Shown one piece after another: positions 26,386 to 35,006 of a stretch of 64,000 nt of DNA. The position numbers were made by a program, and so were the translations under genes. This DNA comes from Variovorax paradoxus (GTDB lineage Bacteria > Pseudomonadota > Gammaproteobacteria > Burkholderiales > Burkholderiaceae_C). The notes under the pieces are model-generated. The model had not been told where the DNA came from and did no database searches. It saw only the letters and a list, made by a program, of their open reading frames with translations. Position 1 is the stretch's first letter; each line of letters starts with the position of its first letter. The stretch covers positions 5,234,501 to 5,298,500 of the forward strand of contig NZ_CP123990.1 of assembly GCF_029919115.1 (NCBI RefSeq), read 5' to 3'.

Positions 26386-28176
26386 ATGCTCATCCTCCTC
26401 ATTGCCTACCTGGGCGGCGTGCTCACCATATTGAGCCCCTGCATCCTGCCGGTGCTGCCTTTCGTGTTCGCGCGCGCCGACCGCCCGTTTCGTTCGCATG
26501 GCCTGCCGATGCTGCTGGGCATGGCGCTGGCATTTGCCGCCGTTGCCACGCTGGCAGCGGTGGGCGGAGGCTGGATCGTCACGCTCAATGAATACGGGCG
26601 CTATGCCGCCATCGCAATGCTTGCGCTGTTCGGCGTCACGCTGCTGTTTCCCGGCATTGCCGACCGCATGAGCCGGCCCTTGGTTGCGATGGGCGTGCGC
26701 ATGTCCGCGACGCAGGGCAATGCCGCGCCGGGCTCGGTGTTCTCGCCGCTCATGCTGGGCGTGGGCACGGGCCTGCTCTGGGCACCGTGCGCGGGCCCGA
26801 TCCTCGGCCTCATCCTGACCGGCGCGGCGCTCAATGGCGCGAGCGTGGGTACCTCGCTGCTGCTGCTCGCCTATGCCGCGGGTGCGTGCACGTCGCTGGC
26901 GGCCGCGCTGCTGTTCGGCGGGCGCGTGTTCTCTGTCATGAAGCGGTCGCTGCACACCGGCGAATGGGTGCGGCGCGCCGCCGGCGCGGCCGTGCTGGTG
27001 GGCGTGGGCGCCATCGCACTGGGGCTGGACACGGGCTTGCTCGCACGCCTGTCGGTCGGCACCACGTCGGCGCTGGAGCAGGCGCTGGTGGACAAGATCA
27101 AGCCGGGCACGCCGCACGCCGAGCCGGTTGCGGTGCAGGAAGATGCAGGCTTCTTGCGAGTGTCGGACCACCGCACGGCCGCCGCGCCTGCGCGCCAGCT
27201 CAAGGTCGAAGGCAACTTTCCTTCGCTGGCGGGCGCCACCGAATGGATCAACTCCCCGCCGCTCACGCCCGAGGCGCTGCGCGGCAAGGTGGTGCTGGTC
27301 GACTTCTGGACCTATTCGTGCATCAACTGCCTGCGCACGTTGCCCTACCTCAACGCATGGGCCGAGAAGTACAAGGATGCGGGCCTTGTGGTGCTGGGCG
27401 TGCATACGCCGGAGTTCGCGTTCGAGAAGCGTTCGGCCAACGTGCGCAGGGCGACCAAGGACCTGGGCATCGGCTTTCCCGTGGCCACGGACAACGACTT
27501 CGCGATCTGGCGCGCCTTCGAAAACAATGCCTGGCCGGCGTTCTACTTCATCGATGCCGAAGGCCGCATCCGCCACCATCAGTTGGGGGAGGGCCGCTAC
27601 GACAAGGCCGAGCAGGTCATCCAGCAGCTGCTGGCCGAGGCGGGGCAGGCCCGCATCCCTGCGGGGCTGGTCGCGCCATCAGGGCAGGGTACCCAGGCGC
27701 AGCCCGGCCTCGAGCCTGCCTTGTCCGGCGAAACCTACGTGGGCCACGAGCGTGCGCACGGTTTTGCCTCGCCGGGCGGCCTGGTGCGAGATCACGCAAA
27801 GGTCTACCACGCGGCCTCTTCGCTGCGCACCAACCAATGGGCGCTGGCCGGCGACTGGACCGTGGAGGCCGAGCGCGCCGTGCTCAACAGTGCCAACGGC
27901 CGCATCGCCTATCGCTTTCAGGCGCGCGACCTGCACCTGGTGCTCGGTCCCGCGGCCAACGGCAAGCCGGTGCGATTCAGGGTGCTGGTGGACGGCAAGC
28001 CGCCGCTTGCGGATCACGGCGCCGACACCGACGCGCAGGGCTATGGGGTGGTCGATGCGCAGAAGCTCTATCAGCTGGTGCGCCAGTCCGCCAATGGGAC
28101 CAACGGGAAAGACAGGCTGTTCGAGATCGAGTTTCTCGACGCGGGCGCACAGGCCTACGCGTTTACCTTCGGCTGA
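26386..28176 (+). CDS. dipZ: DipZ: CcdA-type membrane thiol transporter fused to a thioredoxin domain
   Basis: A 596-aa fusion. The CcdA/DsbD-like domain (about 1-215) has six hydrophobic segments and the paired redox Cys motifs ILSPCILPVLPF and WAPCAGPILG. A TlpA-like thioredoxin domain follows at about 280-420 with WTYSCINCLRTLP (Cys312, Cys315). A beta-rich C-terminal domain (about 440-596) is as seen in mycobacterial DipZ. It carries reducing power from the cytoplasm to the periplasm. It starts 28 bp after the kinase gene, so reductant supply and redox sensing are coupled. Confidence 0.92.
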   Translation: MLILLIAYLGGVLTILSPCILPVLPFVFARADRPFRSHGLPMLLGMALAFAAVATLAAVGGGWIVTLNEYGRYAAIAMLALFGVTLLFPGIADRMSRPLVAMGVRMSATQGNAAPGSVFSPLMLGVGTGLLWAPCAGPILGLILTGAALNGASVGTSLLLLAYAAGACTSLAAALLFGGRVFSVMKRSLHTGEWVRRAAGAAVLVGVGAIALGLDTGLLARLSVGTTSALEQALVDKIKPGTPHAEPVAVQEDAGFLRVSDHRTAAAPARQLKVEGNFPSLAGATEWINSPPLTPEALRGKVVLVDFWTYSCINCLRTLPYLNAWAEKYKDAGLVVLGVHTPEFAFEKRSANVRRATKDLGIGFPVATDNDFAIWRAFENNAWPAFYFIDAEGRIRHHQLGEGRYDKAEQVIQQLLAEAGQARIPAGLVAPSGQGTQAQPGLEPALSGETYVGHERAHGFASPGGLVRDHAKVYHAASSLRTNQWALAGDWTVEAERAVLNSANGRIAYRFQARDLHLVLGPAANGKPVRFRVLVDGKPPLADHGADTDAQGYGVVDAQKLYQLVRQSANGTNGKDRLFEIEFLDAGAQAYAFTFG

Positions 28177-28229
28177 GCGTTGGTGCGGACCGGGCGGCCG
28201 GCGAAAAGGCGAAACGGGCAAAAGGACTT

Positions 28230-28481
28230 TTACGCCGCCCAGGCGGTCAAGGAGAGCCGGCGCAGCATGTCGGTCTGGCGCGACTCTTCGGCGTCCCGCA
28301 GGCTCTTGGCTGCGCGGGCGGCCACGTAGGCTACGTACATCGTCTCGATGGCCTTGCCCCATTCGTGCATCTTTTGAGAAACCGCGTTGGTCGACGTTGC
28401 CGACGAGTCTTCCGCAGGGCAGTCGGGAACCTCGAAACCTGCTTTGCTGAGGATGGTGGCTTTCTGAAAAATGGTGAGCAT
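28230..28481 (-). CDS. Small protein of unknown function
   Basis: An 83-aa soluble, mostly helical protein with one Cys and no recognised domain. Codon use resembles the neighbours. It is followed by the end of dipZ (convergent, 53 bp apart), and its promoter region up to 28616 is free of other genes. The ribosome-binding site is weak. It may be a small regulator-like or phasin-like protein, but I have no family match. Confidence 0.5.
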   Translation of the reverse strand: MLTIFQKATILSKAGFEVPDCPAEDSSATSTNAVSQKMHEWGKAIETMYVAYVAARAAKSLRDAEESRQTDMLRRLSLTAWAA

Positions 28482-28616
28482 GGGGCTGGCCTCTGGAATA
28501 TGGGCATCAGGTTAGCCATGGCGCAAGAGGCGTGCCATCAGCCGCTTGACGTATGTGTTTGTCAGTAAATGGCTATCCATCCCGGCAAACAGCCGCGGTT
28601 TTCTAGGCCTTAAGCC

Positions 28617-29564
28617 TTAGGCTGATGTCGATTCGGCGTGCCGCCACACCAGCGTGGCGGCCGTCAGGTCTTCCAGCGCGCTGCCCACCGCCTTGAAAAC
28701 GGTGCGCTCGCCGTTGTCCGTGCGGCCCGTACGCTCGCCCCGGCAGAGTGCGGCAAGCGTGCCCTGCACCTCATCGGCGCGCAGCGTGCCGGCCGCTATC
28801 GCGTCGAGCAGGTCGCCCGCTTTCTGCAATGCTTCGGTGGTGTCGACGAAGGTGCGGGCGCCCGCAAAGCAGCGGGCATCGGCCTCGCGCATGGCGGGGG
28901 TGAAGCTGCCGATCAGGTCCAGGTGCGAGCCCGGACTCAGCCATTCGCCGCGCACCAGCGGCTCGGTCGCGAGAGTGGCGCAACTCACGATGTCGGCTTG
29001 CCGCACGGCCGTTTCGAGCGCGGTGACGGCGCGGGCATTCAAACCCTCTTCGCGCCATTGCGCGGCCAGGGCCTCGGCGCCTTCGGGCCGGTGATTCCAC
29101 ACCTGCACCTCGTCGATGGGCCGCACGCTCGCATGCGCGGCGGGCAGCAGCCTGGCGATGCGGCCGGTGCCCACCACCAGCAGCCGGCGTGCATCGGCCC
29201 GCGCCAGAAATGCTGCGCCCAGCGCCGATGCGGCCGCCGTGCGGCGCGCGGTGAGCTCGTTGCCGTCCATCATTGCCAGCGGCACTCCGGTGCGCGCGTC
29301 GTACAGCACATAGGTGGCATGCAGGCCGGGCAGGCCGCGCGCGCCGTTGCCCGGAAAGACGTTGATGGTCTTGATGCCGAGGAACCCCGCTTCGCTCCAC
29401 GCCGGCATGATGAGCACGGTGCCCTTGTTTCCGCCGGCCGTCTCGATGCTGTGCACATGCCGCGGCGGCACCTGCGCCTCGGCCGCGAAGGCGGCTCGCA
29501 GCGCAGGCACGAGCCGCGCAAAGACCAGCGGCTCGCGGGTGGCGATTTCGTCGAAGTGCTTCAT
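28617..29564 (-). CDS. Ornithine cyclodeaminase / mu-crystallin family NADH-dependent enzyme
   Basis: A 315-aa OCD/mu-crystallin protein. It has the substrate-binding Lys in GFLGIKTINVFPGN, the DGNELTARRTAAASALGA motif and the Rossmann glycine motif LLVVGTGRIARLL at about 128. Members include ornithine cyclodeaminase, delta1-pyrroline-2-carboxylate reductase and related imine reductases. The sequence does not decide among them, but pyrroline-2-carboxylate/imine reductase is the more likely role in betaproteobacteria. It stands alone on the minus strand between dipZ and rtcR. Confidence 0.85.
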   Translation of the reverse strand: MKHFDEIATREPLVFARLVPALRAAFAAEAQVPPRHVHSIETAGGNKGTVLIMPAWSEAGFLGIKTINVFPGNGARGLPGLHATYVLYDARTGVPLAMMDGNELTARRTAAASALGAAFLARADARRLLVVGTGRIARLLPAAHASVRPIDEVQVWNHRPEGAEALAAQWREEGLNARAVTALETAVRQADIVSCATLATEPLVRGEWLSPGSHLDLIGSFTPAMREADARCFAGARTFVDTTEALQKAGDLLDAIAAGTLRADEVQGTLAALCRGERTGRTDNGERTVFKAVGSALEDLTAATLVWRHAESTSA

Positions 29565-29633
29565 GGTTGCCGTGGTTGCAGCGCGGCGTCGAAGAATTCG
29601 GCCAATGCGCTCGCCATTTCGGCGGAGGATAGC

Positions 29634-31247
29634 TCAGCCCGCGGCAATGCGGCTCCATTCGAGGCCGTGCTTGGCAAGGTACTTTCGCAGCCGGTCGGCA
29701 TCGTTCACCACACTGCGCTGCGCGCGCGACGCTTGGAAAAGCTGGCGCCCCGCGTCCGACAGGCTGCGCGAATCACGGCACACACGCACCACCGCCTCCA
29801 ATTGCAGCCGGTCGAACAGGTCGAGGGCGGCAGCACGCTCGTCGCCCAGCAGCGCATCGAGGTCCACATCCGCAGCGCCGCCGCTTTGGCCTTCTGGGCC
29901 TTCGCGGTTCCACAGCCACCGAAGCCGCGCAATCTCGGCTTCGACCAGCGCGACCGGAATGCGCCCGCCGTCCGCCAGCGTGGCGAGCCGCGTCACGCTG
30001 GCCGAAAGGTCGCGGAAGTTGCCGCACCACAGCGCCTCGGCGCTTTGTGCAAAACGCAGGTAGGCCGCGCGGGCCTCGGCGTTGAAGCGCACCACGCGGT
30101 TGTTTTCGGCCGCGTGAATGGCCAGCAGGTGGTCGAGGTTGGGCTCGATGTCTTCCGGCCGCTTTGCCAGGCCCGGCAGGTCGTAGGTCCAGAGGTTGAT
30201 GCGGGCGAACAGGTCTTCGCGAAAGCGACCGGCCGCCACGTCGCTGCGCAAGTCGCGGTTCGTGCCCGCAATGAGCTGGAAGTCGCTCTCCACTTCCTTG
30301 TCGGCGCCGACCGGAAAGAAGCGCTTCTCTTCAATGGCCTTGAGCAGCATGGCCTGTTCGTCGAGCCCGAGCTCGCCGATCTCATCGAGAAACAGCGCGC
30401 CCTGGTGCGCCGTGCGCAGCAGGCCCGCTCGCTCGCCCGCCGCGCCGGTGAACGCGCCTTTCTTGTGGCCGAACAAGGTGGATGCGGCGCCGTCGCCCCG
30501 AAGCGTGGCGCAATTCACCTCCACGAACGGTCCCGTCATCTGGTGCCGCGCCTGCTTCAGCTCGAACATGCGCCGCGCCAGGAAGGATTTGCCCGCACCG
30601 GTTGGCCCCACCAGCAAGATCGGCGCGCGCGAGCGCACCGCCACGCGTTCGATCTCGTCGATGAGCGCGTTGAAGCGCGCATTGCGCGTGGCGATGCCGC
30701 TCTTCAGGAAGGCCACCGCGTCGCGCTGCTCGGCGTCGAAGCGCCGCGCAATCGCGTCGTAGCGCGACAGGTCGAGGTCGATCAGCGCCACTTCGCCCGG
30801 GTTGCCCGCGCGCTGCCGCTTGGGCGGCGAGGTCTGCGCAAGCACGCCCGGAATCACCCGCGATTCGGCCAGCAGGAACATGCAGATCTGAGCCACGTGC
30901 GTACCGGTGGTGATGTGCGTCCAGTACTGCTCGCGTTCGGTGTCGAAGGTGTAGCTGCGCGCCCAGTCGTAGAGGCGCGCGTACACCTCGCCGAAATCCC
31001 ACGGGTCCGCAAGGTCGAGCGGCACCAGGTTGACGGTGGTCTCGGGCGAGACGGTGGCGATATCGGCCTTGACCACTTCGGCCAGCGCCTTGTGCTTGAG
31101 CGTGTAGAGCAGCTCCATGCGCGAGATCACCATGTCCTCGTGCTGCGCGAGCGAGACGGTGGGGCGCCACTTTTCCCAGCGGCCTGTGCCTTGGCCGGCG
31201 TCGAGCTGAGTGCCGAGAAAGCCGATGACGACGGTGGATTTCTTCAT
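29634..31247 (-). CDS. rtcR: RtcR: CARF-domain sigma-54 activator of RNA repair genes
   Basis: A 537-aa activator. The N-terminal ~180 residues form a CARF ligand-sensing domain (KKSTVVIGFLGTQLDAG; HITTGTHVAQICMFLL). The AAA+ domain has Walker A GPTGAGKSFLA (about 195), the sigma-54 contact motif KGAFTGA and DEIGEL. The C-terminal segment is the DNA-binding domain. In Escherichia coli RtcR senses RNA fragments with 2',3'-cyclic phosphate ends and turns on rtcBA. Here it is divergent from ro60, whose promoter is a near-perfect sigma-54 site with an upstream inverted repeat, so the same logic is likely. Confidence 0.95.
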   Translation of the reverse strand: MKKSTVVIGFLGTQLDAGQGTGRWEKWRPTVSLAQHEDMVISRMELLYTLKHKALAEVVKADIATVSPETTVNLVPLDLADPWDFGEVYARLYDWARSYTFDTEREQYWTHITTGTHVAQICMFLLAESRVIPGVLAQTSPPKRQRAGNPGEVALIDLDLSRYDAIARRFDAEQRDAVAFLKSGIATRNARFNALIDEIERVAVRSRAPILLVGPTGAGKSFLARRMFELKQARHQMTGPFVEVNCATLRGDGAASTLFGHKKGAFTGAAGERAGLLRTAHQGALFLDEIGELGLDEQAMLLKAIEEKRFFPVGADKEVESDFQLIAGTNRDLRSDVAAGRFREDLFARINLWTYDLPGLAKRPEDIEPNLDHLLAIHAAENNRVVRFNAEARAAYLRFAQSAEALWCGNFRDLSASVTRLATLADGGRIPVALVEAEIARLRWLWNREGPEGQSGGAADVDLDALLGDERAAALDLFDRLQLEAVVRVCRDSRSLSDAGRQLFQASRAQRSVVNDADRLRKYLAKHGLEWSRIAAG

Positions 31248-31248
31248 G

Positions 31249-31272
31249 TTTGGGATAAATGACTATCCAAAA
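31249..31272. promoter_or_regulatory. Inverted repeat at the rtcR start
   Basis: TTTGGGATA (31249-31257) and TATCCAAAA (31264-31272) form a near-perfect inverted repeat with a six-base gap, ending two bases before the rtcR start codon. It could be an autoregulatory site or an RNA hairpin masking the rtcR ribosome-binding site. Confidence 0.4.
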
Positions 31273-31324
31273 TTATAAGAACCGCCGTCCATTTGAGACT
31301 GACAAATTTTGGTGCGGGCAGCAG

Positions 31325-31344
31325 GAAACAGAAAAATCTGTTTC
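31325..31344. promoter_or_regulatory. Probable RtcR upstream activator site
   Basis: GAAACAGA-AAAA-TCTGTTTC is a perfect 8-bp inverted repeat lying 43 bp upstream of the -24 element of the sigma-54 promoter. Position and symmetry fit an enhancer-type binding site for the divergently encoded RtcR. Confidence 0.7.
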
Positions 31345-31387
31345 AGATCAACAACTTGAATTCAGCTGGCGTTGCGAAGCCGCTGCC

Positions 31388-31403
31388 TGGCACACCCGTT
31401 GCA
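31388..31403 (+). promoter_or_regulatory. Sigma-54 (-24/-12) promoter of the ro60-rtcB-rtcA operon
   Basis: TGGCAC-N5-TTGCA matches the sigma-54 consensus, with GG and GC ten bases apart. The transcript would begin near 31414, about 49 bases before the ro60 ATG. Confidence 0.85.
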
Positions 31404-31462
31404 ATAAGGATCACACATCCAAGAAACGAACGAACAAAAAGAACGCCACAAGGAGAAGTCAC

Positions 31463-33016
31463 ATGGCCAACCTTCAACTCTTCCAGACCCTGCGCGGCGC
31501 GCTGCTGCCTTCGGCCGACACGCTCAACGAAGCGGGCGGCGCGGCCTACGCGCTGTCGCCAAAGCACCAACTGGCGCAGCTCGCGGCCACCGGTTGCCTC
31601 AACAGCACCTTCTATGCACAGGCGCAAGACCAACTCGACACCGTACTGGCCCTCGCCCGCGAGGTCGATCCGCTGTTCGTCGCCAAGACGGCCGTGTACG
31701 CACGCCGCGCCGGCCACATGAAGGACATGCCCGCGCTGCTGGCCGCCACGCTGGCGGTGCGCGACGTGGCACTGCTCGCCAAGGTGTTCGGCCGCGTGGT
31801 CGACAACGGCAAGATGCTGCGCAACTTCGTGCAGATGCTGCGTTCCGGCGCGGTGGGCCGCAAGTCGCTCGGCACGCGTCCGAAGAAGCTCGTGCAGCAA
31901 TGGCTGCTCGAAGCAACCGAGGCGCAGCTGCTGAACGCCGCCGTGGGCAACACGCCCTCGCTGGCCGACGTGGTGAAGATGGTTCACCCCAAGCCCGCCG
32001 AAGCCTGGCGCGCCGCATGGTTTGCATGGCTCATCGATCGTCCGTATGCGCTGGAGGCTCTGCCTCCCGTGACGCAGGCTTTCGAACGCTTCAAGCGCGA
32101 CCGTGCGCAAGCGGTGCCCGACGTGCCGTTCCAGATGCTGACCGCGCTGGAACTGGACGCGCAGGCCTGGGCGCAGATCGCGCAGCGCGGATCGTGGCAG
32201 ATGGTGCGTCAGAACCTGAACACCTTTGCGCGCCACGGCGTGTTCGAGCTGCCCGGTCTTGCTGAAGCGGTGGCTGCCAAGCTGCGTGACCCGCAAGCAG
32301 TGGCCAAGGCGCGCGTGCTGCCGTACCAGTTGATGGCGGCTTACACCGCAACCGGCGCCGAGGTGCCGCATGTGGTGAAAGAGGCGCTGCAGGATGCGAT
32401 GGAACTCGCACTGGCCAACGTGCCGGTGTTCGACGGCCGCGTGGTGGTGTGCCCCGACGTGTCGGGCTCCATGAGCTCGCCGGTGACGGGCCACCGCGGT
32501 TCTGCGACCACAGCGGTGCGCTGCATCGACGTGGCCGCGCTGGTGGCTGCCGCCGTGCTGCGCCGCAATGCGGATGCGCGTGTGCTGCCCTTCGAAACGA
32601 AGGTGGTGTCGCTCGCGCTGAATCCGCGCGATTCGGTGATGACCAACGCAGCCAAGCTGGCGGCGGTGGGCGGCGGCGGTACCTCGTGCAGCGCGCCGCT
32701 GGCGCTGCTGAACAAGGAGAAGGCGCAGGCGGACCTGGTGGTGCTGGTGTCGGACAACGAATCGTGGGCCGACCGTGCACGTGGCCGGGGTACGGCCACC
32801 ATGCAGGAGTGGGAGGCGTTCAAGCAGCGCAACCCCAAGGCGCGGCTGGTGTGCATCGACATCCAGCCCTATGCGACCACCCAGGCGCAGGAGCGCGGCG
32901 ATGTGCTGAACATCGGCGGCTTCAGCGACGAAGTGTTCAAGCTGCTGGCGGTGTATGCCGCGGGCGGCCTGGGCGCCGACCACTGGGTGGGCGTGATCGA
33001 AGAGACTTCGATCTGA
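31463..33016 (+). CDS. rsr: Ro60/Rsr: TROVE-domain RNA-binding protein with C-terminal vWA domain
   Basis: A 517-aa bacterial Ro60 orthologue. The TROVE domain covers about 10-320, made of HEAT-like repeats that form the ring binding misfolded RNA and Y RNA (AREVDPLFVAKTAVYARRAG; LRDPQAVAKARVLPYQLMAAY). The vWA domain follows, with an intact MIDAS start DVSGSMS at about 334 and TSCSAPLALL, VSDNESWAD later. The ATG at 31463 follows AGGAG by seven bases; a 204-base upstream extension crosses the promoter. The next 700 bp hold Y-RNA-like genes, the usual partners. Bacterial Ro60 directs RNA to nucleases such as PNPase. Confidence 0.95.
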   Translation: MANLQLFQTLRGALLPSADTLNEAGGAAYALSPKHQLAQLAATGCLNSTFYAQAQDQLDTVLALAREVDPLFVAKTAVYARRAGHMKDMPALLAATLAVRDVALLAKVFGRVVDNGKMLRNFVQMLRSGAVGRKSLGTRPKKLVQQWLLEATEAQLLNAAVGNTPSLADVVKMVHPKPAEAWRAAWFAWLIDRPYALEALPPVTQAFERFKRDRAQAVPDVPFQMLTALELDAQAWAQIAQRGSWQMVRQNLNTFARHGVFELPGLAEAVAAKLRDPQAVAKARVLPYQLMAAYTATGAEVPHVVKEALQDAMELALANVPVFDGRVVVCPDVSGSMSSPVTGHRGSATTAVRCIDVAALVAAAVLRRNADARVLPFETKVVSLALNPRDSVMTNAAKLAAVGGGGTSCSAPLALLNKEKAQADLVVLVSDNESWADRARGRGTATMQEWEAFKQRNPKARLVCIDIQPYATTQAQERGDVLNIGGFSDEVFKLLAVYAAGGLGADHWVGVIEETSI

Positions 33017-33088
33017 GAGAAGAAAAAGAGAGAAGGGCGCCGCGGGTTTCGGCCCATGGTGCCCGGCTCGAAATGAATTGAACGTCGT

Positions 33089-33158
33089 CGTTCGGCGAAT
33101 GCAGATGCGAGTACATCCAACCATGTTCTTCCTCGCATCGATTGTTGGTCGCCGAACG
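33089..33158 (+). ncRNA. Y-RNA-like hairpin 1 (Ro60-binding stem only)
   Basis: A long hairpin: a 10-bp outer stem (33089-33098 with 33149-33158), an asymmetric internal loop (AUGCA at 33099-33103 against GAUUGUUGG at 33140-33148), an 8-bp inner stem (33104-33111 with 33132-33139) and an apical ACAU/AUGU pairing. The same internal loop recurs in the next RNA and in part in the third. The layout matches the Ro60-binding stem of known Y RNAs (a GGC-GAA-type strand opposite a UUG-containing strand). It has no tRNA-like module. A T-run follows at 33168-33173. Confidence 0.75.
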
Positions 33159-33173
33159 GGGATGAGGTTTTTT

Positions 33174-33299
33174 GCAGCGAATGCTGGCGGAACTACAGCC
33201 TTCAACGCTCGGGGTCGCGGGTTCGAATCCCGCCGGTCGCAAGACCGTAGCTCAGTGGTAGAGCACGACTGTTTCGCCGATTTTTGTCGCTGCTTTTTT
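33174..33299 (+). ncRNA. Y-RNA-like RNA 2 with circularly permuted tRNA-like module (YrlA type)
   Basis: A terminal stem (33174-33180 with 33287-33293), loop AUGCU (33181-33185) against GAUUUUUG (33279-33286) and inner stem (33186-33191 with 33273-33278) form the Ro60 stem. Inside lies a tRNA-like fold in permuted order: T-arm first (stem 33217-33221/33229-33233, loop UUCGAAU), then a 5-bp acceptor-like stem (33234-33238/33243-33247) closed by a GCAA tetraloop, then U-A and an intact D-arm (33250-33264, with the GG pair). The Ro60 stem takes the place of the anticodon arm. Six T residues follow the terminal stem. This matches the known YrlA class. Confidence 0.85.
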
Positions 33300-33304
33300 G
33301 TTTT

Positions 33305-33434
33305 GAGGTGAATGCAGGCGGGTTTACAGGATAGAGCGTCATGGTCTTGGCCATGAAGGTCCCGGGTCCAGACCCCGGTCTGTTTCGGCAGATAGCTCAG
33401 TTGACGACCCGTCGCTCCTCGTCACCTCTTTTTT
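33305..33434 (+). ncRNA. Y-RNA-like RNA 3 with a tRNA-like module opened in the D-loop
   Basis: A terminal 7-bp stem (33305-33311 with 33422-33428), AUGCA loop (33312-33316) against GCUCCUCG (33414-33421) and an 8-bp inner stem (33317-33324 with 33406-33413) repeat the Ro60 stem. Inside, in order: D-loop end plus GAGC (33334-33337), an anticodon-like arm (stem 33339-33344/33351-33356), a five-base variable region, a T-arm (33362-33366/33374-33378), a 5-bp acceptor stem (33379-33383/33388-33392) closed by UUCG, then U-A, GCUC (33395-33398) and AGUU. GCUC pairs with GAGC, so the D-loop is interrupted by the Ro60 stem. A T-run follows. Confidence 0.78.
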
Positions 33435-33510
33435 GTATAGCGGGCACGCAGGCACAGAAGGGAGCGCCACTGCCAAAAATGTTGTTATTGCCGGCAGGCC
33501 GGGTAGCACC

Positions 33511-33674
33511 GGATGCGGCGGGAAAGCCGGTCGACGAGCAAGGTTGAGGATGCAGGTGCTGGCTCCGATGACGGGTCTGCCACTGGCGCGCGTTTCCAAT
33601 CGTCGACTGGGCCATCGGACTCAAACACCATGGTCGCCGTATTGATGTGGGTTCGAATCCCACCGTGTCCACCA
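33511..33674 (+). ncRNA. tRNA-like RNA with encoded CCA end, possible fourth Y RNA
   Basis: The 3' end is a clear tRNA half: T-arm (stem 33647-33651/33659-33663, loop UUCGAAU), acceptor strand 33664-33670, A, then CCA (33672-33674). GGATGCG at 33511-33517 can pair with the acceptor strand over all seven positions with two G-U pairs. Between them there is no normal D-arm; instead a stem (33530-33537 with 33600-33607) encloses an AUGCA (33550-33554). An anticodon-like arm (33610-33615/33630-33635) has an oversized 14-base loop. It could be an unpermuted Y RNA built on a tRNA, or a decayed tRNA gene. Confidence 0.5.
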
Positions 33675-33719
33675 TTCAGTTGCAAGAATAGATAGATAGA
33701 CAGTCAGAGAGAAAAGAAA

Positions 33720-34943
<1,224 letters not shown>

Positions 34944-35006
34944 AAGCCCGCGCTGGTCCGAGGACGAGGGGCGCGGGCGTGTGCAACGGCAATCGAGTAA
35001 ATAACA

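Noticed and set aside
31343..33205. A 620-codon open frame antisense to ro60
   Set aside because: It is a GC-rich shadow of the TROVE gene with His/Arg-rich composition; similar antisense frames occur opposite many genes here.
33165..33676. Ordinary tRNA genes in the ro60-rtcB gap
   Set aside because: The canonical T-arms and D-arms are in the wrong order or too far apart for normal tRNAs in RNAs 2 and 3; the Ro60-type stems explain them better. Only the last element could be a decayed tRNA.
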